Part shown: piece by piece, positions 27,545 through 38,250 of the stretch
Layout: the number at the start of each line of letters is the position of its first letter
Numbering within the stretch: the stretch's first letter is position 1
From: Aphelocoma coerulescens
Taxonomy: Eukaryota > Chordata > Aves > Passeriformes > Corvidae
Length of the DNA: 64,000 bases
Reading direction: 5' to 3'
NCBI RefSeq assembly: GCF_041296385.1
Contig: NW_027184084.1
Coordinates: 1,798,001 to 1,862,000 of the forward strand
Translations under genes and position numbers: made by a program
The notes under the pieces: generated by a model
What the model was told of the DNA's origin: nothing
Seen by the model: the letters and a program-made list of their open reading frames with translations, nothing else
Databases searched by the model: none

Positions 27545-30500
27545 TCACCCTAAAACAAGGTCCCCTTGCGGTATGCATCGGGTCTCTCCATCCCTTTGCA
27601 TCACCCACCAGGTACAACCTGGTCCCTGAGCAAAAACAACCCCACGGATGGGTTTGTCTTTGCTCAAGGCAGACTTTACCCAAACAGTTTTTCCAAGCAT
27701 ACCTCTCACGTGCACCACTGGAACCTTATCCCCATCTGTTGTTTGTAGGGGTTCGGATTGGGCAGGGCCTGCTCGGCTGGTGGAGCCTCGGGTGTTAAAC
27801 AACCAGGTGGCTCTTGCTAAATGCACCTCCCAGTTTTTGAAAGTCCCCCCACCCAGTGCCTTCAAGGTGGTTTTAAGCAGTCCATTACACCGCTCAACCT
27901 TCCCAGCTGCTGGTGCATGGTAAGGGATGTGGTACACCCACTCAATGCCATGTTCTCTAGCCCAGGTGTTTATAAGGCTGTTCTTGAAGTGAGTCCCATT
28001 GTCAGATTCAATTCTCTCAGGGGTACCATGCCTCCAAAGGACTTGCTTTTCGAGGCCCAGGATGGTGTTCCGGGCCGTAGCGTGAGGCACAGGGTAGGTC
28101 TCCAGCCATCCTGTGGTGGCTTCTACCATCGTGAGCACGTGGCGCTTGCCTTGGCGGGTTTGAGGCAGTGTGATGTAGTCAATCTGCCAGGCCTCCCCAT
28201 ACTTGTATTTGGACCACCGCCCACCATACCACAGGGGCTTCACCCGCTTGGTCTGCTTGATCGCAGCGCATGTCTCACAGTCATGGATGACCTGGGAGAT
28301 ACTGGCCATGGTCAGATCCACCCCTCGGTCTCGTGCCCACTTATAGGTGGCATCTCTGCCCTGATGGCCTGAGGCATCATGGGCCCATCGAGCTAGGAAC
28401 AGCTCTCCTTTATGTTGCCAATCCAAGTCTATCTGGGACACCTCTATTTTCGCAGCCTGATCTACCTGCTTGTTATTACGATGTTCTTCGTTAGCCCGGC
28501 TCTTGGGAATGTGAGCATCTACATGACGGGCCTTCACAGATAGCTTCTCTACTCGAGCGGCAATGTCCTTCCACTCCTCAGCAGCCCAGACTGGTTTTCC
28601 TCTGCGCTGCCATTTTGCCTTATTCCACCTTTCCAGCCAACCCCACAGAGCATTGGCTACCATCCATGAATCAGTGTAAAGGTAGAGCTTTGGCCACTTC
28701 TCTCTTTCAGCAATGTCCAGAGCTAATTGAACGGCTTTGAGTTCAGCAAATTGGCTCGATCCACCTTCTCCTTCCGTAGCCTGTGCAACTTGTCGTGTGG
28801 GGCTCCATACAGCGGCTTTCCATTTCCGGCTAGCGCCTACAATTCGGCAGGAACCATCAGTGAAGAGGGCATATTGTCTTTCACTCTCTGGTAGCTCGTT
28901 GTATGGTGGGGCTTCTTCGGCACGCGTCACCTGCTCCTCTTCTTCTTCAGAAGATAACCCAAAAGTCTCACCTTCTGGCCAGTTCGTAATTATTTCCAAG
29001 ATCCCAGGGCGACTTGGGTTTCCAATTCGGGCGCGCTGCGTGATGAGGGCGATCCATTTGCTCCAAGTAGCATCAGTGGCGTGATGCGTGGAGGGAACCT
29101 TTCCTTTGAACATCCACCCCAGCACCGGTAGTCGGGGTGCCAGGAGGAGTTGTGCCTCAGTTCCAATTACCTCTGAGGCAGCTTGGACTCCTTCATAGGC
29201 TGCCAAGATTTCTTTCTCTGTGGGAGTGTAGTTGGCTTCGGACCCTCTGTAGCTTCGGCTCCAGAATCGCAGCGGTCGGCCCCGAGTCTCACCAGGCACC
29301 TTCTGCCAGAGGCTCCGGGACAGACCATTGTTCCCGGCTGCAGAGTAGAGCACGTTCTTCACCTCTGGTCCTGTCCTGACTGGGCCAAGGGCTACGGCGT
29401 GAGCGATTTCCTGCTTGATCTGGGCAAAGGCTTGCTGTTGTTCTGGGCCCCAGTGGAAATCGTTCTTCTTGCGGGTAACCAGGTAGAGAGGGCTCACAAT
29501 CCGGCTGTACTCAGGAATGTGCATCCTCCAGAAACCTATGGCGCCTAGGAAAGCTTGTGTTTCCTTCTTGTTGGTTGGTGGAGACATCGCAGTGATCTTA
29601 TTGATGACCTCAGCGGGAATCTGACGCCGTCCATCTTGCCACTTCACTCCCAGGAACTGGATCTCTCGGGCAGGCCCCTTGACTTTGCTCTTCTTGATGG
29701 CGAAACCAGCTTTTAGGAGAATTTGGATTATTCTCTCTCCTTTCTCAAACACTTCTGTTGCGGTGTTCCCCCACACAATGATGTCATCAATGTACTGCAG
29801 ATGTTCTGGGGCCTCACCCTTTTCCAGTGCAGCCTGGATCAGTCCATGGCAGATGGTGGGACTGTGCTTCCACCCCTGGGGCAGTCGGTTCCAGGTGTAC
29901 TGCACACCCCTCCAGGTGAAAGCAAACTGAGGCCTGCACTCTGCTGCCAAAGGAATGGAGAAAAATGCATTGGCAATGTCAATAGTGGCATACCACTTTG
30001 CTGCTTTGGACTCCAGCTCATACTGGAGCTCCAACATGTCGGGCACAGCAGCGCTCAGCGGTGGAGTCACTTCATTCAAGCCACGATAGTCCGCAGTCAA
30101 TCTCCATTCCCCATCAGACTTGCGCACAGGCCAAATGGGGCTGTTGAAGGGTGAGTGGGTCTTGCTGACCACGCCTTGGCTCTCCAGCTCACGAATCATC
30201 TTGTGGATGGGAATCACAGCATCTCGATTTGTCCGATACTGCCGGCGGTGCACTGTCGAGGTGGCAATTGGCACTCGTTGCTCTTCCACTTTCAGGAGCC
30301 CAACTGCAGAAGGATTCTCAGACAGTCCAGACAGGGCGTTCAACTGCCTAATGCCCTCTGCCTCCACAGCAGCAATCCCAAACGCCCACCTGAGTCCCTT
30401 TGGGTCTTTGTAATAGCCATTCCGGAGGAAGTCTATGCCCAGAATACACGGGGCCTCTGGGCCGGTCACAATCGGATGCTTTTGCCACTCCTTCCCAGTC

Positions 30501-30727
30501 AGGCTCACCTCGGCTTCCAAAAGGGTCAACTGCTGTGATCCCCCAGTCACCCCAGCGATGGATACAGGTTCTGCCCCCACATGTCCCGATGGCATTAAAG
30601 TACACTGTGCCCCAGTATCAACCAATGCATCATATTTTTGTGGCTCTGATGTGCCAGGCCATCGGATCCACACCGTCCAGAAAACCCGGTTCTCCCGTGC
30701 CTCTTCCTGGCTAGAGGCAGGGCCCCT
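27545..30727 (-). CDS. pol: pro-pol of U5
   Basis: Complete, same predicted protein as U4 (Thr50, Val695, Ala790). Confidence 0.95.
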   Translation of the reverse strand, partial: RGPASSQEEARENRVFWTVWIRWPGTSEPQKYDALVDTGAQCTLMPSGHVGAEPVSIAGVTGGSQQLTLLEAEVSLTGKEWQKHPIVTGPEAPCILGIDFLRNGYYKDPKGLRWAFGIAAVEAEGIRQLNALSGLSENPSAVGLLKVEEQRVPIATSTVHRRQYRTNRDAVIPIHKMIRELESQGVVSKTHSPFNSPIWPVRKSDGEWRLTADYRGLNEVTPPLSAAVPDMLELQYELESKAAKWYATIDIANAFFSIPLAAECRPQFAFTWRGVQYTWNRLPQGWKHSPTICHGLIQAALEKGEAPEHLQYIDDIIVWGNTATEVFEKGERIIQILLKAGFAIKKSKVKGPAREIQFLGVKWQDGRRQIPAEVINKITAMSPPTNKKETQAFLGAIGFWRMHIPEYSRIVSPLYLVTRKKNDFHWGPEQQQAFAQIKQEIAHAVALGPVRTGPEVKNVLYSAAGNNGLSRSLWQKVPGETRGRPLRFWSRSYRGSEANYTPTEKEILAAYEGVQAASEVIGTEAQLLLAPRLPVLGWMFKGKVPSTHHATDATWSKWIALITQRARIGNPSRPGILEIITNWPEGETFGLSSEEEEEQVTRAEEAPPYNELPESERQYALFTDGSCRIVGASRKWKAAVWSPTRQVAQATEGEGGSSQFAELKAVQLALDIAEREKWPKLYLYTDSWMVANALWGWLERWNKAKWQRRGKPVWAAEEWKDIAARVEKLSVKARHVDAHIPKSRANEEHRNNKQVDQAAKIEVSQIDLDWQHKGELFLARWAHDASGHQGRDATYKWARDRGVDLTMASISQVIHDCETCAAIKQTKRVKPLWYGGRWSKYKYGEAWQIDYITLPQTRQGKRHVLTMVEATTGWLETYPVPHATARNTILGLEKQVLWRHGTPERIESDNGTHFKNSLINTWAREHGIEWVYHIPYHAPAAGKVERCNGLLKTTLKALGGGTFKNWEVHLARATWLFNTRGSTSRAGPAQSEPLQTTDGDKVPVVHVRGMLGKTVWVKSALSKDKPIRGVVFAQGPGCTWWVMQRDGETRCIPQGDLVLG

Positions 30728-31921
30728 CTAGCCCTGGTTATCATTCTTTCCCTGGGCATACATACTAGAGGTACCTTCGAGGGGATCTGACATATCATCC
30801 TCCCGTCTGTAATACCTGGCAGCTCGGTCACGGGAGGCTGAGGCTACTTTCACCTTAGCGGAACCCCCTCGGTTAGTGCCTCCCTCCTTGAGTTCACGCA
30901 CCCGCGCTGCCAGGACAGAAGTGGGTTTCCCATCCCACCTTCTCATGTCTTCCCCATGCTCACACAGGAAAAACCACAGCTCAGCTCGTGGGGTGTACCC
31001 TCTCTCTCTAGCAGGGGGACGACGGGCTCTGACCTGGGGGCCTGTGACTCGCACTGGTGCCACACTGACCTTCCTCATCTCCTCCCTTATGTCCTTTATC
31101 TCCTCTTTGAGGTCCTGGACCACAGCAGAGACATGAGTTTTCAGTGGACCATTGACCATACTGTCATAATTCCTGAGCTTGTTGGCAACAGAGCCCACTG
31201 TTTCTCGGTTATTGTCAGCATCAATGGTTGCAATGAAAGTGGTGTATTGCGATGGCCCTAGCCTTGCCAGGTTCCACATCATCTGTCCTGTGCACCTGAC
31301 CTTATCGGGGTCATTACCGTGCTGTCCATCCCTCCCAAAAAGTACCTCTAATACTGCCACCTCTCTTAGCTGCTGGATCCCTTCCTCGAGTGTCTTCCAC
31401 TGCATTCTATGATGGTACTCCTGCATTCTTTCTTTGTGAATGAACCTTTCTCTCACACTCATTAAGAGCCGGTCCCAGAGAGAAAGGGGCCCTGGCTCCC
31501 TCACAAATATCTGGTTCACACCTGGGTCCTGGGTCAATGATCCCAGATACCTTGCCTCACCACTATCCAGTTGCACACTTGTGCCCATGAGGTCCCAAAC
31601 CCGAAGCAGCCAGGTGGTATAAGGCTCACGCCCCCTTCGCACAATGTCGGCTCGCATACCACGGAGACTGTCGTACGACAGGGACTCAATGATGATTTCT
31701 GGCTCTGGCTCCCCTGCTGGTTGTGAGGGCCCTGGTTCCCCATCATCATTAACTGGCCGTACTGATTTGGTCTTACACTTCCTCCTTTGCACAGGGGCGA
31801 CTGCTGCTGGCTGTACTTGTCCTTGGGGTTCAGCTGAAACCTGGGCGGTTGTAACATCTGTGGGTTCCACTGCTGCACCGTCGGACTCACCCTCTTTGGG
31901 GCAGGGAGAGGTTTTTTTCAC
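30728..31921 (-). CDS. gag: gag of U5
   Basis: 397 codons, open; same predicted protein as U4 (Asp277, Gly352). Confidence 0.85.
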   Translation of the reverse strand: MKKTSPCPKEGESDGAAVEPTDVTTAQVSAEPQGQVQPAAVAPVQRRKCKTKSVRPVNDDGEPGPSQPAGEPEPEIIIESLSYDSLRGMRADIVRRGREPYTTWLLRVWDLMGTSVQLDSGEARYLGSLTQDPGVNQIFVREPGPLSLWDRLLMSVRERFIHKERMQEYHHRMQWKTLEEGIQQLREVAVLEVLFGRDGQHGNDPDKVRCTGQMMWNLARLGPSQYTTFIATIDADNNRETVGSVANKLRNYDSMVNGPLKTHVSAVVQDLKEEIKDIREEMRKVSVAPVRVTGPQVRARRPPARERGYTPRAELWFFLCEHGEDMRRWDGKPTSVLAARVRELKEGGTNRGGSAKVKVASASRDRAARYYRREDDMSDPLEGTSSMYAQGKNDNQG

Positions 31922-32675
31922 TAGCTGAGGAGGTGTATTCCCTTAGCAATTGGCATATCTCCTGGCGCACCTGGCCCATCTCCTGGCACATCTCCTTGCG
32001 CACCTGGCCCATCTCCTGGCACATCTCCTGCATCCCTTTCGCCAGTACCCCCACCCAGTTCGGGTAGTCCATTTCTGAGGTGGGCTGTTGGGCGGTATCA
32101 GGCTGTGGGGCAGGGTCTCTAGTGTCTGGGGCTGTGTCAGGCTCTGGGGCTGAATCAGGCTCTGGGGTAGGATCTCTAGTGTCTGGGGCTGTGTCATGTT
32201 CCGGGGCAGGATCAGGCTCTGGGGCAGGATCTCTAGTCTCTGGGGCTGGTGTCTGGGTAGTTATCCAAGCCAATCTCAACTTATCCTTGAATGCTAAATA
32301 GAGTAGGCCTACCAGCAGCAGGTGGTTAGTATTCAGAGGGAATCTAAACCCTTCGAAAATTGATGGGGTGGGTCCAAAGAACTGGTTGAGGGGTTGGGGG
32401 AAAACTTCCCCTGGTGTCATTTCCTCACAGAAGGTACCATTGTTAACATAACCCCAAAAACATGCGCTCAGTGTGTGATAGCCGTTTATCCACGTGCCCA
32501 CATTCCGGAGGAAGTTAAAAACCCATGAATTCCTCACCTTCTCGACCCATAGCGCAAGCTGGATAACGGCAATGGTAGCCTTAGTCAGAGGACCCATATT
32601 CAAGTAAGGAGCTGCAAAGGGGAAGAATATAGCCACGGCCACATGCCACCCGAACCAGGGCAAAGTAGACCACAT
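31887..32675 (-). CDS. ORF1 (pre-gag ORF) of U5
   Basis: Full length and open, no amino-acid change from U2. The unit's leader differs only at the primer-binding site. Confidence 0.68.
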   Translation of the reverse strand: MWSTLPWFGWHVAVAIFFPFAAPYLNMGPLTKATIAVIQLALWVEKVRNSWVFNFLRNVGTWINGYHTLSACFWGYVNNGTFCEEMTPGEVFPQPLNQFFGPTPSIFEGFRFPLNTNHLLLVGLLYLAFKDKLRLAWITTQTPAPETRDPAPEPDPAPEHDTAPDTRDPTPEPDSAPEPDTAPDTRDPAPQPDTAQQPTSEMDYPNWVGVLAKGMQEMCQEMGQVRKEMCQEMGQVRQEICQLLREYTSSASEKNLSLPQRG

Positions 32676-32794
32676 AGTGCTGCCTACCAAGGTTCCTATA
32701 TCCAACACACCAAATTAAGTTATCCAGGAACTGTTATTCCTTTTTCACCTCTCTCTCTTAATGCCCTCAGGCCCCACGGTTGGGCTCCAAAATC

Positions 32795-33736
32795 TGTCTC
32801 GGTTTGAAAGACAGGTGTCTGCTAAGGAAGGCAGAAGCCCCCCTTGAAGTGGCAGATATAACCCCTTTCCCCCTGAGTTATTATGATTTTGAAATCAAGG
32901 GTCTTTAGGCAAAGATGTGGGAAATAGGAATAACAGTTCTTTACTATAGATAGATAGATAGATCGATAGATAGATAGATAGATAACCAGTCGAACAAAAC
33001 AACAACAACTATGACAATAACAGCAAACACAAACCCAGTCCCAGCCTTCTCGGCTGTCAGGCTACTCCCCCTCGGGTGCAGCTCCGCTCGCAGCCGGCAG
33101 GGATCGCTGGCGGCTCCCGGTGAGCAGGGCAGGTGCGATGGTTCCCCCGCGGCTGCAGGGGGCACTCCGGAGCGAGCTCGGGGAACACGCGGCACTGGCA
33201 GCCTGGGATCCCGGGGAAGGGTGGAACAAAGGCTTCACAAACCCTGGGCAGCCGGTCCTGGACTCCCGGAACAGCAGGCTGGAAATGGCAAGGCCGGAGC
33301 GGCAGGCACAAACACAAATCCTGGGTGGCAGACGAGATGTATCCAAAAGGGGAACCCCCCGGGGCTCCAGGCAGGCAGGGTGAGCACGGCTACAGCGTAG
33401 CGAAGGCTCGAAACAACAGCGGTGCAGGGCGGCCACAGCCCCAGCCTCCAGCAGGGCAGGGAAAACAGCCTTGGGATCCCGGTGTTGTTTCCAGCAGAAA
33501 GGAAAGACGCCGAAAAAGGGGAACCAGCAGCTCTTCTCTCCGCGGCTTCTCTCTCCAGACGCTGAGAGCGAACTCCCAACACGCCCAGGTGAAACAAAAA
33601 GTAGCCAGGCCCACCCCACCCCCCAAAACGGGCTGCTTTGTCTTTCTTAAGTATAGTCATTTGTCCCCTAGCAACATGCATATGGGAGAAAATTCCTCTA
33701 ACAGAAAAAAACTAGGACAAAACTAAAACCCCAACA
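32795..33736 (-). repeat. LTR L5 (942 bp), shared by U5 and U6
   Basis: L3-type haplotype, GATA tract at 32945-32984 with the GATC interruption. It is the last LTR of this block; the next one, L6, has a pure tract and the other alleles. Confidence 0.87.
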
Positions 33737-33873
33737 TTATCCACCCCGAATTTTTTCCCATACTGACATGTTACATGAAACTTAACCTTTTTAACCATAT
33801 AAATACATGCATCACCCAAATTATATACATATGTACATGCTGATACTGATACAAGTACAGAGCCATGGGTAGT

Positions 33874-36800
33874 TCACCCTAAAACAAGGTCCCCTTGCGG
33901 TATGCATCGGGTCTCTCCATCCCTTTGCATCACCCACCAGGTACAACCTGGTCCCTGAGCAAAAACAACCCCACGGATGGGTTTGTCTTTGCTCAAGGCA
34001 GACTTTACCCAAACAGTTTTTCCAAGCATACCTCTCACGTGCACCACTGGAACCTTATCCCCATCTGTTGTTTGTAGGGGTTCGGATTGGGCAGGGCCTG
34101 CTCGGCTGGTGGAGCCTCGGGTGTTAAACAACCAGGTGGCTCTTGCTAAATGCACCTCCCAGTTTTTGAAAGTCCCCCCACCCAGTGCCTTCAAGGTGGT
34201 TTTAAGCAGTCCATTACACCGCTCAACCTTCCCAGCTGCTGGTGCATGGTAAGGGATGTGGTACACCCACTCAATGCCATGTTCTCTAGCCCAGGTGTTT
34301 ATAAGGCTGTTCTTGAAGTGAGTCCCATTGTCAGATTCAATTCTCTCAGGGGTACCATGCCTCCAAAGGACTTGCTTTTCGAGGCCCAGGATGGTGTTCC
34401 GGGCCGTAGCGTGAGGCACAGGGTAGGTCTCCAGCCATCCTGTGGTGGCTTCTACCATCGTGAGCACGTGGCGCTTGCCTTGGCGGGTTTGAGGCAGTGT
34501 GATGTAGTCAATCTGCCAGGCCTCCCCATACTTGTATTTGGACCACCGCCCACCATACCACAGGGGCTTCACCCGCTTGGTCTGCTTGATCGCAGCGCAT
34601 GTCTCACAGTCATGGATGACCTGGGAGATACTGTCCATGGTCAGATCCACCCCTCGGTCTCGTGCCCACTTATAGGTGGCATCTCTGCCCTGATGGCCTG
34701 AGGCATCATGGGCCCATCGAGCTAGGAACAGCTCTCCTTTATGTTGCCAATCCAAGTCTATCTGGGACACCTCTATTTTCGCAGCCTGATCTACCTGCTT
34801 GTTATTACGATGTTCTTCGTTAGCCCGGCTCTTGGGAATGTGAGCATCTACATGACGGGCCTTCACAGATAGCTTCTCTACTCGAGCGGCAATGTCCTTC
34901 CACTCCTCAGCAGCCCAGACTGGTTTTCCTCTGCGCTGCCATTTTGCCTTATTCCACCTTTCCAGCCAACCCCACAGAGCATTGGCTACCATCCATGAAT
35001 CAGTGTAAAGGTAGAGCTTTGGCCACTTCTCTCTTTCAGCAATGTCCAGAGCTAATTGAACGGCTTTGAGTTCAGCAAATTGGCTCGATCCACCTTCTCC
35101 TTCCGTAGCCTGTGCAACTTGTCGTGTGGGGCTCCATACAGCGGCTTTCCATTTCCGGCTAGCGCCTACAATTCGGCAGGAACCATCAGTGAAGAGGGCA
35201 TATTGTCTTTCACTCTCTGGTAGCTCGTTGTATGGTGGGGCTTCTTCGGCACGCGTCACCTGCTCCTCTTCTTCTTCAGAAGATAACCCAAAAGTCTCAC
35301 CTTCTGGCCAGTTCGTAATTATTTCCAAGATCCCAGGGCGACTTGGGTTTCCAATTCGGGCGCGCTGCGTGATGAGGGCGATCCATTTGCTCCAAGTAGC
35401 ATCAGTGGCGTGATGCGTGGAGGGAACCTTTCCTTTGAACATCCACCCCAGCACCGGTAGTCGGGGTGCCAGGAGGAGTTGTGCCTCAGTTCCAATTACC
35501 TCTGAGGCAGCTTGGACTCCTTCATAGGCTGCCAAGATTTCTTTCTCTGTGGGAGTGTAGTTGGCTTCGGACCCTCTGTAGCTTCGGCTCCAGAATCGCA
35601 GCGGTCGGCCCCGAGTCTCACCAGGAACCTTCTGCCAGAGGCTCCAGGGCAGACCATTGTTCCCGGCTGCAGAGTAGAGCACGTTCTTCACCTCTGGTCC
35701 TGTCCTGACTGGGCCAAGGGCTACGGCGTGAGCGATTTCCTGCTTGATCTGGGCAAAGGCTTGCTGTTGTTCTGGGCCCCAGTGGAAATCGTTCTTCTTG
35801 CGGGTAACCAGGTAGAGAGGGCTCACAATCCGGCTGTACTCAGGAATGTGCATCCTCCAGAAACCTATGGCGCCTAGGAAAGCTTGTGTTTCCTTCTTGT
35901 TGGTTGGTGGAGACATCGCAGTGATCTTATTGATGACCTCAGCGGGAATCTGACGCCGTCCATCTTGCCACTTCACTCCCAGGAACTGGATCTCTCGGGC
36001 AGGCCCCTTGACTTTGCTCTTCTTGATGGCGAAACCAGCTTTTAGGAGAATTTGGATTATTCTCTCTCCTTTCTCAAACACTTCTGTTGCGGTGTTCCCC
36101 CACACAATGATGTCATCAATGTACTGCAGATGTTCTGGGGCCTCACCCTTTTCCAGTGCAGCCTGGATCAGTCCATGGCAGATGGTGGGACTGTGCTTCC
36201 ACCCCTGGGGCAGTCGGTTCCAGGTGTACTGCACACCCCTCCAGGTGAAAGCAAACTGAGGCCTGCACTCTGCTGCCAAAGGAATGGAGAAAAATGCATT
36301 GGCAATGTCAATAGTGGCATACCACTTTGCTGCTTTGGACTCCAGCTCATACTGGAGCTCCAACATGTCGGGCACAGCAGCGCTCAGCGGTGGAGTCACT
36401 TCATTCAAGCCACGATAGTCCGCAGTCAATCTCCATTCCCCATCAGACTTGCGCACAGGCCAAATGGGGCTGTTGAAGGGTGAGTGGGTCTTGCTGACCA
36501 CGCCTTGGCTCTCCAGCTCACGAATCATCTTGTGGATGGGAATCACAGCATCTCGATTTGTCCGATACTGCCGGCGGTGCACTGTCGAGGTGGCAATTGG
36601 CACTCGTTGCTCTTCCACTTTCAGGAGCCCAACTGCAGAAGGATTCTCAGACAGTCCAGACAGGGCGTTCAACTGCCTAATGCCCTCTGCCTCCACAGCA
36701 GCAATCCCAAACGCCCACCTGAGTCCCTTTGGGTCTTTGTAATAGCCATTCCGGAGGAAGTCTATGCCCAGAATACACGGGGCCTCTGGGCCGGTCACAA

Positions 36801-37056
36801 TCGGATGCTTTTGCCACTCCTTCCCAGTCAGGCTCACCTCGGCTTCCAAAAGGGTCAACTGCTGTGATCCCCCAGTCACCCCAGCGATGGATACAGGTTC
36901 TGCCCCCACATGTCCCGATGGCATTAAAGTACACTGTGCCCCAGTATCAACCAATGCATCATATTTTTGTGGCTCTGATGTGCCAGGCCATCGGATCCAC
37001 ACCGTCCAGAAAACCCGGTTCTCCCGTGCCTCTTCCTGGCTAGAGGCAGGGCCCCT
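33874..37056 (-). CDS. pol: pro-pol of U6, with a short divergent patch
   Basis: Complete and open. Residues 452-453 are Pro-Trp instead of Ser-Arg, in the region between reverse transcriptase and RNase H. With a nearby silent change, three bases differ within 24 bp (35626-35649). It combines Val695 with Asp790, next to the integrase zinc site. Catalytic residues are unchanged. Confidence 0.95.
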   Translation of the reverse strand, partial: RGPASSQEEARENRVFWTVWIRWPGTSEPQKYDALVDTGAQCTLMPSGHVGAEPVSIAGVTGGSQQLTLLEAEVSLTGKEWQKHPIVTGPEAPCILGIDFLRNGYYKDPKGLRWAFGIAAVEAEGIRQLNALSGLSENPSAVGLLKVEEQRVPIATSTVHRRQYRTNRDAVIPIHKMIRELESQGVVSKTHSPFNSPIWPVRKSDGEWRLTADYRGLNEVTPPLSAAVPDMLELQYELESKAAKWYATIDIANAFFSIPLAAECRPQFAFTWRGVQYTWNRLPQGWKHSPTICHGLIQAALEKGEAPEHLQYIDDIIVWGNTATEVFEKGERIIQILLKAGFAIKKSKVKGPAREIQFLGVKWQDGRRQIPAEVINKITAMSPPTNKKETQAFLGAIGFWRMHIPEYSRIVSPLYLVTRKKNDFHWGPEQQQAFAQIKQEIAHAVALGPVRTGPEVKNVLYSAAGNNGLPWSLWQKVPGETRGRPLRFWSRSYRGSEANYTPTEKEILAAYEGVQAASEVIGTEAQLLLAPRLPVLGWMFKGKVPSTHHATDATWSKWIALITQRARIGNPSRPGILEIITNWPEGETFGLSSEEEEEQVTRAEEAPPYNELPESERQYALFTDGSCRIVGASRKWKAAVWSPTRQVAQATEGEGGSSQFAELKAVQLALDIAEREKWPKLYLYTDSWMVANALWGWLERWNKAKWQRRGKPVWAAEEWKDIAARVEKLSVKARHVDAHIPKSRANEEHRNNKQVDQAAKIEVSQIDLDWQHKGELFLARWAHDASGHQGRDATYKWARDRGVDLTMDSISQVIHDCETCAAIKQTKRVKPLWYGGRWSKYKYGEAWQIDYITLPQTRQGKRHVLTMVEATTGWLETYPVPHATARNTILGLEKQVLWRHGTPERIESDNGTHFKNSLINTWAREHGIEWVYHIPYHAPAAGKVERCNGLLKTTLKALGGGTFKNWEVHLARATWLFNTRGSTSRAGPAQSEPLQTTDGDKVPVVHVRGMLGKTVWVKSALSKDKPIRGVVFAQGPGCTWWVMQRDGETRCIPQGDLVLG

Positions 37057-38250
37057 CTAGCCCTGGTTATCATTCTTTCCCTGGGCATACATACTAGAGG
37101 TACCTTCGAGGGGATCTGACATATCATCCTCCCGTCTGTAATACCTGGCAGCTCGGTCACGGGAGGCTGAGGCTACTTTCACCTTAGCGGAACCCCCTCG
37201 GTTAGTGCCTCCCTCCTTGAGTTCACGCACCCGCGCTGCCAGGACAGAAGTGGGTTTTCCATCCCACCTTCTCATGTCTTCCCCATGCTCACACAGGAAA
37301 AACCACAGCTCAGCTCGTGGGGTGTACCCTCTCTCTCTAGCAGGGGGACGACGGGCTCTGACCTGGGGGCCTGTGACTCGCACTGGTGCCACACTGACCT
37401 TCCTCATCTCCTCCCTTATGTCCTTTATCTCCTCTTTGAGGTCCTGGACCACAGCAGAGACATGAGTTTTCAGTGGACCATTGACCATACTGTCATAATT
37501 CCTGAGCTTGTTGGCAACAGAGCCCACTGTTTCTCGGTTATTGTCAGCATCAATGGTTGCAATGAAAGTGGTGTATTGCGATGGCCCTAGCCTTGCCAGG
37601 TTCCACATCATCTGTCCTGTGCACCTGACCTTATCGGGGTCATTACCGTGCTGTCCATCCCTCCCAAAAAGTACCTCTAATACTGCCACCTCTCTTAGCT
37701 GCTGGATCCCTTCCTCGAGTGTCTTCCACTGCATTCTATGATGGTACTCCTGCATTCTTTCTTTGTGAATGAACCTTTCTCTCACACTCATTAAGAGCCG
37801 GTCCCAGAGAGAAAGGGGCCCTGGCTCCCTCACAAATATCTGGTTCACACCTGGGTCCTGGGTCAATGATCCCAGATACCTTGCCTCACCACTATCCAGT
37901 TGCACACTTGTGCCCATGAGGTCCCAAACCCGAAGCAGCCAGGTGGTATAAGGCTCACGCCCCCTTCGCACAATGTCGGCTCGCATACCACGGAGACTGT
38001 CGTACGACAGGGACTCAATGATGATTTCTGGCTCTGGCTCCCCTGCTGGTTGTGAGGGCCCTGGTTCCCCATCATCATTAACTGGTCGTACTGATTTGGT
38101 CTTACACTTCCTCCTTTGCACAGGGGCGACTGCTGCTGGCTGTACTTGTCCTTGGGGTTCAGCTGAAACCTGGGCGGTTGTAACATCTGTGGGTTCCACT
38201 GCTGCACCGTCGGACTCACCCTCTTTGGGGCAGGGAGAGGTTTTTTTCAC
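37057..38250 (-). CDS. gag: gag of U6
   Basis: 397 codons, open, Asp277. It carries the silent T allele in the GGTCG context, unlike the gag of U5, so the haplotype changes here. A private silent T (GGGTTTTCC) lies near 37257. Confidence 0.85.
   Translation of the reverse strand: MKKTSPCPKEGESDGAAVEPTDVTTAQVSAEPQGQVQPAAVAPVQRRKCKTKSVRPVNDDGEPGPSQPAGEPEPEIIIESLSYDSLRGMRADIVRRGREPYTTWLLRVWDLMGTSVQLDSGEARYLGSLTQDPGVNQIFVREPGPLSLWDRLLMSVRERFIHKERMQEYHHRMQWKTLEEGIQQLREVAVLEVLFGRDGQHGNDPDKVRCTGQMMWNLARLGPSQYTTFIATIDADNNRETVGSVANKLRNYDSMVNGPLKTHVSAVVQDLKEEIKDIREEMRKVSVAPVRVTGPQVRARRPPARERGYTPRAELWFFLCEHGEDMRRWDGKPTSVLAARVRELKEGGTNRGGSAKVKVASASRDRAARYYRREDDMSDPLEGTSSMYAQGKNDNQG

Larger units (their letters stand above)
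27408..33736 (-). mobile_element. Array unit U5: ERV unit with all frames open, 6329 bp
   Basis: Internal region 27408-32794 plus LTR L5 (32795-33736). Its predicted proteins are the same as those of U4. The two units differ at the primer-binding site (T at 32786) and at a base just downstream of pol (CTGAT instead of CCGAT near 27511, a variant shared with U1 and U6). Confidence 0.95.
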
